DNA of 64,000 nucleotides from Lottia gigantea (Eukaryota; Mollusca; Gastropoda; Lottiidae), in the NCBI RefSeq assembly GCF_000327385.1, contig NW_008708409.1:175706-239705 (forward strand), given 5' to 3'. The notes under the pieces were generated by a model. That model made no database searches and was not told where the DNA came from. It saw only the letters and a list, made by a program, of their open reading frames with translations. Below, one piece after another: positions 46,750-57,500 of the stretch (position 1 is the stretch's first letter; each line of letters opens with the position of its first letter). The translations under genes were made by a program, and so were the position numbers.

Positions 46750-48300
46750 TGTGTTCAAATATGACAAGGTTTTGTTAACTACATCAGATAATCTGTCAAG
46801 TCATAAGGCGATGTATTAGTATCACTGTGGAATACTGTAAAATATAATAAAAGATGAATCATCGATGCATATTAACTACAAATAATGTAAGGTGACAACT
46901 CAATATAATAAATCGCATTCAGATTTTCCCCTTTTGACAGAAAAAAATGTAAATCGGCAATTGAAGCCCCGCGGCACATTGAACTTTGGTTAAACTGAAA
47001 TATACAACAGTGTCAAATCCCCCCCCCCCCCTCTAGTTTGTTGCTACGGCCTGCAATGGTATGCGTGCCAGAAGACTGCAAATACTAAATTAAGTCAAAA
47101 AATGAAAAACTTGCTTCAGTGGTGGTTGTCCATTAACGTCAGGTCCAAACCCATGCCCCTGGAAGGTTTGCCCATTGACGTAGATATTCCCCTGGGCCTC
47201 CTCAAAGATTGCATCACAATAATTTTTTTATTATTTCATTATTTCATATACTTTCCTAAAATATCAATTATGGATAGGATTGGGAAATAGGGGCGTAGCA
47301 AGGGTTTCATTGACTGGAGGGGGACATCCGAAGCATCCTGTTGCAGATTTCAGAATGCACAAGTCATTGTTGAAGACCAGGATTAGGGGGGGGGGGGGTG
47401 TTCTCTCTGGGAAATATTTTGATGTGGGAAGCCAGACATCACATCTAACGCGATTTTGAATTTGATTGTAGAATAAGTTTTCATTTTATTTTGGCCCGAT
47501 GGGGTGGGTGGTATGCATGGCCCAAACTTTATTGACTAAATGCGCCAATGTAGGCTAATACTTATAAAATACAAATACACATTTATTCATTGTAAATGTG
47601 GTCTGATAACTAATATGAATAAGCTCATTCTATTTCTTTACTTTCCCACGAAAGATATATTACCTTCACGAGGTGAGATGGTTTTTGAATTTAAAACTGA
47701 CCTATTTTCTACCTATTGTTTGTTTGTAGTTTCTACAGGTTGAGATAACATAGTTAACCTTTTAAGTTTTAAACCATGTAACACTTGATGTTGCTTTATA
47801 CAGTATGATGTCTTGGTATTTTAAAGCTATATTACCATTTAGAATGGGCATAAAATTTAAAGTCTCAAACTTGGTCAACAAGTGTAATTATCCATCAATT
47901 GGATTAACCAGGTGTCATGACTAAAGAATAGGCATAGTTTATCAATCATTCTCCCAATTGAAAAAAAGGTACCAAATTTATGAACTACCTCAAACGACAA
48001 CAAGAAATATTCGGGTCAGTCAATTGAATGTGAACTCCACAAAGTCTTATAATATAGAGTGAAACAAGTGTGGGGGTGATAATAACACGTCCATTTATTT
48101 GAAACTGTTAATGACCAAAGAGACCTAATTGACCGTATAATGAGGCACGTGATATAAAAATAATACCGTCCCTTCGCTTTGAATTTGAGTGAATTGAAAT
48201 GTAGTCTTACTTCCCAAATGAACAATTGATTGGTGGGATACGATTTTAAAGCTACGAAGTCATCTTATTTCATTTCAATAACTAATTTTTCTAATTATTT
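46750..48300. other. No gene seen; element fragments
   Basis: A GGGGCGTAGCAAGGG-type element (about 47,285-47,460), a partial family E copy (about 47,822-47,935) and poly-C and poly-G runs. No exon pattern was found. Confidence 0.4.
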
Positions 48301-48307
48301 AATTCAC

Positions 48308-48576
48308 TTAAAGGGACAGATGCCCTATTTGTTTTACCTATCATACCTTAGTCTTAGAAACGCGATTTTTTTTTTAGCTAAGCCAATCAGTTGTAAAGCT
48401 CACAGATCATCGTCGAAATTTGAGCCTTCAAATTTATGTATGTCCAGAATTATCCGAGTTTGAAAGTTAAAAATCGTGATATATAAAAATATTTCTAGTA
48501 CTTCTGAAAACTTCTTACATAATTATATTCAACACTCAAATCAAACTTTCAAAAAGACGCAACTTTCCCTTTAAAA
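48308..48576 (+). repeat. Family B element
   Basis: TTAAAGGGACAGATGCCCTA at the left and AACTTTCCCTTTAAAA at the right, with internal landmarks. Short of the full 305 bp owing to internal loss. Confidence 0.7.
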
Positions 48577-49239
48577 TCCAACACTTGGTTTGTCATCAAT
48601 CACATAAATCCGAGCTGTTATAATCAGCAACAACGTACATGCATATCTGATGTTTTATATTCATTCTCTTACAATAAAAGTACCTGGAACAATCTATTTT
48701 CATTTAATTGCACTTGCAAATCTCAATTGATTCGGAAGAGTAATTTTTGGGTCGTTTTGTAGTCTAGAATAAAATACAATAGATTAGGGTCTAGGGGTAA
48801 TAGAAAAAAATAAGTTTAAAAACCCTGACCTAACAAACGATAATGCAGCTAAACCAAGTAGCCTTTGATAAGCTGTAAAGGGTGACCCCAAATCTCATTT
48901 ACTGACAATAGATCTTGAAGGAGGCCCTTCAAAGAAAAGCTATTACCTAATGGTCCGACTAAAACAAACTAAGTTAAGGAGATCAATTGAGTCGATAAAA
49001 TCCACACGGAGCGTCCTCGTTTGTTATTCATGTCACGTTCAGGGGATTGCGACATATTGTTCAAATCTTGAAGTAATCTGTTTGAAACTATCTCCATACA
49101 TCTGACAAGTAAATTTCTGATCGACTTGGTTTAGATTGGTGATGAAACGTCAATATTTGTTTTTGACGTAGTACAGATAATTAGCCCACATGTTCGACTT
49201 TTTTGATTGAAAGAATGAATGAATAAATGACATGAATAA

Positions 49240-49830
49240 ATACTCCATTCCACAATACAACGTCCCATCACACAATACAACCCCTATTCCCTTTATCCTA
49301 CACCCAATCCTATAATACAACATCTCACGGTCCACCATACAAAAAAAAACTCATCCCACATCTCAATCGACACCTCGTCAAATCATCCCTCAGTAAAATA
49401 CCTCAGCCACAATAACACAGCCTTTAATAAAACACTCACAATACAACNNNNNNNNNNNNNNNNNNNNNNNNNNNNNNNNNNNNNNNNNNNNNNNNNNNNN
49501 NNNNNNNNNNNNNNNNNNNNNNNNNNNNNNNNNNNNNNNNNNNNNNNNNNNNNNNNNNNNNNNNNNNNNNNNNNNNNNNNNNNNNNNNNNNNNNNNNNNN
49601 NNNNNNNNNNNNNNNNNNNNNNNNNNNNNNNNNNNNNNNNNNNNNNNNNNNNNNNNNNNNNNNNNNNNNNNNNNNNNNNNNNNNNNNNNNNNNNNNNNNN
49701 NNNNNNNNNNNNNNNNNNNNNNNNNNNNNNNNNNNNNNNNNNNNNNNNNNNNNNNNNNNNNNNNNNNNNNNNNNNNNNNNNNNNNCACCCCATCCCTCAA
49801 TACAACAACCCATCTCACAATACAACAATA
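49240..49830. repeat. CAATACAACA-type minisatellite containing an assembly gap
   Basis: Degenerate copies of CCCATCACACAATACAAC on both sides of a run of N (49,448-49,785). The gap almost certainly lies inside the array, whose true length is unknown. ORFs over the Ns are meaningless. Confidence 0.85.
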
Positions 49831-50059
49831 TATGGAGATTGATTCAGAACAGATTCAGTGTAAATAAATCATGTCAATAATAATAAAACTATTTGTGGCT
49901 TAAGGACAGTGGTCAGTTGTGAACAAGCCATGGGGTATGGGGTCAACATTTGGATGGTAAACTTATTTATGCACTAACTGTAGCTTACACAAATATAAGT
50001 CAATGGTGGGGGGTATAATCCTTGTAACCTACTATTGTGGCGTCACGTAAAAGGGCCTG

Positions 50060-50318
50060 AAATGTGTTTGCTCCATTCCAACTTTCAATCAGACGTCTAT
50101 GGTTCCTGAAATTCTATTTAAACTATGTGTTTGATGACGACACTAATCGCGGCATTTTGCTTTATCACATAAGGCTCTTCGCGACCAATGACATCATCAA
50201 ACACTTAGTTTAAATGGAATTGCAGAAACCACGTTTGATTGAAAATTGCAATGGTGAAAATTGATGCTATCAGTGTCCCCGATACACATATTTTTTTTTA
50301 GAAAACCTTCATAATTCC
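50060..50318. repeat. Foldback element (family A), both arms
   Basis: Left arm CCATTCCAACTTTCAATCAG with ACGTCTATGGTTCCTG, centre GCTTTATCACATAAGGCTCT, right arm CATCAAACACTTAGTTTAAA and TCAGTGTCCCCGATACACAT. The arms pair over about 110 bp. Confidence 0.7.
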
Positions 50319-51087
50319 CTACTGCTCACACGGTGCTATTAAATAATGTAAGAATTGTGCCTGTAGCGGACTTCAATATGTAATTCAAATTCTAAAATAG
50401 TTTGATATTTGCCATACGTAAATATATAACAATGTACATCTGGTATAATGACCACAGAAAACTTCATTATGCATTACTCCGTAGCCTACTTCGGTGTATT
50501 CAGATGATATTTTTCTTCATGTAAAATTACTAAATATTAACACCACAACCCTGCCTGTGTCAGTGCCTTTTTTGAGTAGTGACTTGCTTTGTTTTCATTT
50601 TCAATCATGTACCGAGTTGTATTGCTGTCTGCTATGCCAAAAGATGCCGTAGGTTCGAATCTTCCTCAAGGTAAAAACAATTCTGATGCCTGTGCAAGTG
50701 CTTGCGGTAGTCGACTCGGTGTCGACGTTCACCCCGTCCTAACCATATATAAGGTGTAAAACTCGTCTTTCCTGCATTAACTATTTAAAGTTGACACAAA
50801 ATTGTCCAAATGAGAAACTATATAAATTGACATAGACAGACTGTCCAGCAAGTGACAAACTATATAAAGAGGATTGTGAATTATAAATAAAAACAACCCC
50901 CGAGGTAAAACTTGAAAAATATTGTAATTATTTTTATGACGCCTACTTTAAAATGTGACATACTTTATTGATATGAATCATAAAACTTTCTCCGTTCAAA
51001 GCATTACTTGTATCTACGGGCATGCAATGTAAACCCAAATACCTTTTCTCAAGCGCTCGTAAAATTTTATCTTTGTAAGCACACTCC

Positions 51088-51158
51088 CGTCTTCATTAGC
51101 CCATAATATGGCGCAGAAAATTAGGACGTAAAACTCCATTCATTTCATTTCATTTGTA
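51088..51158 (+). repeat. SINE tail fragment
   Basis: CCGTCTTCATTAGCCCATAA, then TTAGGACGTAAAACTCC and ATTCATTTCATTTCATTT. Confidence 0.65.
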
Positions 51159-51535
51159 AGCACACTGCTTCACAAGCTGAAATGTTCAAACGCCTATGCC
51201 TACTGCCATTCTGTGATTGTGTTAGTTAACTGAACACTTAGAGAGTCTCCGTACCCGACCTCAGAACAGGCCTATAGCAACAGGGTGACAAAAGGAGAGA
51301 GAGCAAGGCTCCCGAAAAATGGATATATTACTTACCACTCCGAACAATCAGTCTGGCTACGGGCCTGTCATTGAAATATGATTCGGTACCGGATTTGCAC
51401 TTGACTACAAAAATAACTTGACTTTTACAATCTCGTTTCATAGCCCATAAAGTATACTACAGAAATAGTTTGGATATAAGATTAGTCATGCTCGTATAAC
51501 TTACCAACCATCTTAAATCTTTTACACTAAACTAG

Positions 51536-51957
51536 TTAAAGGGACAGATGCGCCATTTTTAAGACGAATCATACTTCAGTCTCAGAAACGGGAATTTTTT
51601 TTTAAAGCTAAGCCAATCAGTAACAGTGTTCACTGTCGAAATTTGAGCCTTCAAATCCATGTATGTCCAGAATTATCCACTTCTTAGAATTTTCCTTCAC
51701 TATGTCTGTACATTGATTTTTTTCAATAAAGTCTGGCCTATTCTTAAGCAGTATAAGTTTATGGGATTTTCTTCAAGTTTTAAGAAAAATTGTCCCCGTG
51801 ACGTCACTAATCGCGAAGGGCCTTAGTGACATCATCAAACACTGAGTTTTAGTGGAATTGCAGGAACCGCAAACGTCTGATTGAAAATCGGAATGTTGCA
51901 AAATCAGTATCGTATACACATGAAAAATTTAAAAAAACCTCTTTATAATTCCTTTAA
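51536..51957. repeat. Family B partial copy followed by family A half copy
   Basis: TTAAAGGGACAGATGCGCCA opens a family B fragment to about 51,690. From about 51,790, GTCACTAATCGCGAAGGGCC, CATCAAACACTGAGTTTTAG and TCTTTATAATTCCTTTAAG are family A. Confidence 0.65.
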
Positions 51958-52235
51958 GAAGAACACTCCCTGTAATAAAACATTAGCTAAGAATGTGTCA
52001 AAAACAAAATACATAGAGTTATATTGATTTAAGAACGTTATAATAGACTACACGGCATATTAAAGGGGTATTCAATTGGTGTCGTACTTTGATGGTACTT
52101 TCGCTTTAACCATGCCGATGCAGCACATGCCTTATAATACAAAACAGTGTTAAGGTAGAACCTCTATGAGTGTGTCAAGTTAGGTCGAAGTGGGATTAGG
52201 GTCGTCCGATATTATAGAACTTTCTTACTTGAACA

Positions 52236-52472
52236 TTAAAGGGATTGTAAAGAGGTTTTGTATGTGTATCGGGGACAATGATAGCATCGATTAGCGCATT
52301 CCAATTTTCAATCAGACGTCTTTTGTGCCTGCAATTCCATTCAGAATAAGTGTTTTATGAGGTTACCCCCACAAAGGTGTTTATATGTGATACAAATTGT
52401 GCGGGGTGACGTCTTAAATCCCCGATATGCATCAAAAATTTAGAAAAAAATCTTTGCAATACTTTTAACATT
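52236..52472. repeat. Foldback element (family A) with internal deletion
   Basis: TTAAAGGGATTGTAAAGAGG at the left; TCGGGGACAATGATAGCATC; CAATCAGACGTCTTTTG; the right end retains CCCCGATATGCATC and AATACTTTTAA. Confidence 0.6.
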
Positions 52473-52479
52473 TAAAGCA

Positions 52480-53960
52480 TTGTCCAGTCTTCTCATTTTT
52501 CTTAGAGCAAATCTTTTTCAACGCATGTTATTACATGCATAGACCGGCCATTTGGTAGTGTTTCACATGGATGCCTTTATCCCTGTTGAAACACGTTAGA
52601 TTTTTTGGTCTTTACATGATTATGTCGTTTTAGAAAATAAAATAATAAAACATTTCCTCTGTGAAAACGCCTCAAAACTTAAGTTACTATTACATAATAG
52701 TCAATAATTGCATTATGTGTTTAAGATTTTTTGTATTATCTGTTTAGTCTTTTCAGAATTTATATTGTTGTTATTTCTCTTGAACGCAGCGAAGTACATT
52801 TATAGTACCATTTCAATTTAATATTAAAACTCAAATTGATAATTGATGTAATAGAAGTATGTTCTCTTATTGTGACCTTGGCCAGTGCTTCTATAGGAGA
52901 ATATCTTCTAAAACACCCAACAAAAACTTTACAGCCTACTGTACAAAAAGGAAGAAAATTGTTTAGAATACACAATGACTTACAAAAGCTCACCGAGGAA
53001 AAATACAGTCCTGAAAAAAGGTATCATATGAATTTACATTACAACTGGTTTGTAACAAAAACACACCTGCGAGCTTGTCACATATATAAAATTCCAATGC
53101 ATAAAACGACCTGCTGCAAAATGAGCCTCACTTACCTTCCGTTAATAAATACAGTTTTAATCCTTTTGATTAATCCTTAATCCAAAGTCCTGATTAATAA
53201 ATCCAATATTATCTTATTCATTAACTCCACATTTTAAGGTCCATATAGTAACTGCCGATCTTCCGCCGTCCCAATTTTGTTGTCGTGTGATAAGCCAAGC
53301 GTGGTGTATGACCCTACAATAGGTCAAATTGTCGCTCGTAGGTAAAGGAATGTGTAATTGGGCGGTGGTTTGAACGTTGTTATTGTATTAAAAGGTAAAA
53401 CGAGAATGTTTTCCTTATGTCACGTTTAATCTGCCATGAGTTACTTCCCTTCGATAATAAGGGACGAATGCATTGCACATACAAACATGTTGCAGAAATG
53501 AAAATTAAAGTGCGAAACTATACTGTTATCAGCGCTAGCCTTCCGAGACTGGGGGTACAAATAGAGGATAGACCAGTGGCGGAGCTAGCCCCCCAAAACG
53601 GTTTCCGCAGAAATAATATTTGTTTTTAAATCTTGTTTTTATTCTGAATATTGCTCGCCATCGACCCATTAAGAAAAAATTACAATTTACCGTTATGAGT
53701 TACTTCCCTTTGATGGTAGCGGCCGAATTTTATAATCCCTATATAGCGTTTCTGATCTATTCGACACCCGTCATTATAAGTTTTCCAAATGCTTGCCGAG
53801 TCATCAATAGATCGTTTGAGAGAACAATGACAGGTACAACCAATCGAACACATCGAAATGTCTTCTCCCTCCTCCGTGCACGTGCAGTTGTTTTATCATA
53901 ACACGTGACTAGTGAGGTGTTCGTTGTTCCATTCATTGTACTTAGGTAAGTTGATACATT
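52480..53960. other. No secure gene; two long ORFs without recognisable domains
   Basis: A 114-codon ORF at 52,836-53,180 (plus) and others at 53.4-53.9 kb show no recognisable domain, signal peptide or splice pattern. A segment at about 53,540-53,570 (GAGACTGGGGGTACAAATAG) also occurs at about 34,710, so part of this DNA is repetitive. Confidence 0.4.
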
Positions 53961-53969
53961 TTAACTTCA

Positions 53970-54150
53970 ATTTGTCTCTGATATATATTTTAACATTTAT
54001 TGGCAGGAATAGTCATCTAAGTCTATTCCCGCCTCTGATTGGTATTTTGACAGTTATTAGCTTGGGTAGTCCGAAACATCTACTTCTTTTTCAGCCTCTG
54101 ATAGATATCTTAACAGTTATTGGCTGGGATAGTCCGAAACATCTTATATG
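53970..54150. repeat. ~60-bp tandem repeat, 3 copies
   Basis: Three units around CTCTGATTGGTATTTTGACAG with GTCCGAAACATCT, about 400 bp upstream of the Sushi/WSC-like gene. The frame stays open by chance. Confidence 0.7.
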
Positions 54151-54579
54151 ACTTATATGGCTCTGTTTCTGGTTCAAAATAGGATCTAAATCAAATTGTA
54201 TAAATTCTTAAAATCACGTGATCATTTCTTAGATAGAAATGACTACATGTAGTCTTATAAAATCGTAAAAACGTATCACATCTCCTATTTTATTTACTTT
54301 TTTCAATGTTAATCTTTCTGGAACATAATTTAGACCGTGGGCATTGTAGAACGCAGATTGTAATCTTTGGAACTTGACCACTGAGTTGTATCAGTTAGAC
54401 CACGTGACATTTTCTGCATAACATTATCATTCGCGTTTCTAATGAAAAATAAATTTGGTTGGAAAGCAGCTTATTCATAAGGCAGTTAATCTGTTAAAAT
54501 TTGCTTTAATTCTAAACTAATTTGAAGGGATATTTGGCTTGCAACGCTTCATTATAGATGCCAAATTCTATTTCAGAAA

Positions 54580-57500
54580 ATGATGATCCGTCTACTTTTA
54601 CTCACAGTAAGTAATTTCTATTCAATAAGATACAATGCTATAATTCTTGTGAGCCATTTAACTTGAATTAGAATTTTTTGTAACCTGAGCTGTGAGCACC
54701 AATTTATTTTGTGATTCTGTGCAACCTTCCAACAGTCAATTTGAAAAATGAATTGTAAATTACTCGCTCATTGTTCAATACGCTGGATTTGGTGTATTTA
54801 GTTCCAAATCGGCTGTCTTGATGTAAACCTCAAAAGTAGTCCTCATGAATAATTGCCTAAATGAACGCTTGCTTTCTGAATGTGAATATAAAACTTAACT
54901 GTCTTCATAACAATTTTTTTTCAGATGGCAGTGGTTGGAGTATGGAGTTTATCTGTAGCCCCATTGCTTGACAGTTTGATTGAAGGTATTTTCTTTTCCT
55001 TTCCAAACCACAGTATAAAAAGATTATACTTAATTCAATGTACAAAAAACGTTATATGAACTATAAGCTTGGCCCAAATGAGTCTTCATTGGACTTCAGT
55101 GGACTTACCTGTCACAGTTATGCAACAGAAACCCTCTATAATCTAATAAATCCGTAAAACTAAGTAATAATTCATTAAACTAAGAAATTTTGAACATGCT
55201 AAGAAGATTTTGATGAAACTTGATGTGAGTGTTTATAATCACCCAAGTATGAATCCTATTGAAAATCACAAGAATCGAAAAATATTTAGATATTGACCAT
55301 GTTTTTTAAAACTCGTTCAATTTTTAGCTCTTTTTTAATAAATACTACAAGGCACAATTCTTGCAGGATTTTGACTAAACTTTGTGATATTATCAAGTAT
55401 TACCTCAAAACGTTCAATATTTCAAACTGATACTGTATTGTCAAATATTTTTATTTGAAAAAGTTGCTAGTGGGCGTATATTACCTTGTATCTTTAATAC
55501 AAAACTTTATATGCAGAATCTCTTCGTATTTCTCTTTATATTCTATACAAACTATACTGTAATTTTAGTTTCTGTGGACTGTGGTGAAAAGGTCGACAAT
55601 GATCCCGTTCTCAAGATATTAACTGACGTCGACATTTTAGCGAAGGCCAAGTGTAATGGCGGTGATCAGGAATTTACTTCTACAGATTCGGTTCACTATG
55701 CACTTCCAGCGGCTACCAGCACTAAAGGCAATCGGTGTCTTTTCTATGTAAGTCTTAAAAAGAAATATTAAAGGGATTGTAAAGAGGTATTCTAAAATTT
55801 GTATGTGTATAGGTGACACTGATATAGAAAGCGATATTGCTAGTTTGAGATATATTTGAAGGAATTGTGCTATTTTCGTACATTACTAGTAGACTATTTA
55901 CTTATACTCAAGACTTAAATCAAAAACCGAATATGCCGAATTCGTTCCTTTTTATACGCCCACATAAAATGGGGGGCGTATATTGCCTTCACACATGTCC
56001 GTCCGTCCGTCCGTTCATAATTGCACGTAAACACTCTACAAGACACAATTCTTGGCGGCTTTTGACAAAACTTAATATGAGTGTTCGTTCACCCAGCCAA
56101 ATATTTTTATTCAAAATCAAAGCTGCCAGTGGGCGTATATTACTTTGCCTAGCAAGCTATCTTTAAACAAGGTGGCCAATACAGACAAGATATTAGACGC
56201 AGTTCGTAAGAACAAAACGTAGTCTTATGCCACGCTTAGAGCTGTGCATGGGTCTAGTTTGATTTTAATTAGTATTTTGGCAATTTTTCAGCAACTCTAT
56301 AGGCCGTCAGCTTCGTGATTTTTTTGAAGAATATTTGTCGATCCAAACAACCCCCTATTTTTTCCTTATAGCCGTAGATTGTGGACCCCCACCAAAGCCA
56401 TCAGGGGAAACGGTAGAACTGTTTGTTGATAGTACTACTGTTGGTTTTGATGCGGAATATGAATGTCGTATAGCACATTATGTCATAGAGGGAAGTACTT
56501 GGAAAACTTGCTTGGAGTCTGGAGAGTGGAGTAATGATAAGGATTTAATTTGCAGCCAATATCAATGTTAGTTAAACTTTCAATACTTCTCGCCCTATCT
56601 TCGAAATGAAGATGTTCTCGCCCCTTATAAGTGGGTATTCAACGACTAAGTAAGTTCACCAATGTGCTCAAGCACTGGATTTTGATTTTCAGACTTTTAG
56701 CGAGTTGCGTTCATCATACCTCTGAAGAAGGCAGTTGGATGTGAAACAAAATATTGAAAACTCACAAACTTAAATGGATTGTTAAGAGGTTTTCTAAATT
56801 GTGTATGTGTATTGGGGACACTGATAGCATCAATTTGCACCATTTCAATTTCAAATCAGACGTCTGTGGTTCCTGCAATTTCTAATTTTGAAACATATTA
56901 TATCCTGTATGTTCGATAGACAATTCAATAATTCACGAAAGAAATATTTGATTTTTAATTGTAGTTTTAGGTTGTATTGCTAATGCTGCTGATGACTTCA
57001 TATCAGACGCTGTCCAAAGTCCAATGCAACAATCCGAATGTAATGATCATTGCCGAGGTATGACATTTTATGTCTCATGTAGGTCCGTAACCAAGCTTGA
57101 TTGTCCACTGGGGGAAGGAGGCGGGGAGGGGGAGGGGTCAAGTAATATTTCCGGAAGGGCAATTTGTTCATTAGCTGCGGTGACGACATATGTATGCCTA
57201 TGCATTTATTCCATTAATAATTAAGAATCAGATGTATTTTGATTTTTCAGAAAAATGGTTTACTATGTTTGTGTGGAGGAATGATAAATCATGTGGTTGC
57301 TTAGACTATACATTTGAACCCTATGTGGTTGATTGCGAAGAGGCGTGCGATATAGTTCACCCCTGTGGTACGACAGAACCTAATTCTGGAGCGGCCTTCG
57401 TTGTCATCTATCCGGACGGTAATTCTTTTTTTTTTAAATAAAAACTTACGATATAGACGAATTCACATGTGATTTGACCACCAGAATTTTATTGAGACAT

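Noticed and set aside
49383-49828. Three ORFs of 130-142 codons
   Set aside because: Almost entirely unknown bases in an assembly gap.
52836-53180. 114-codon plus-strand ORF
   Set aside because: No domain, no signal peptide, no splice context, ordinary AT-rich composition.
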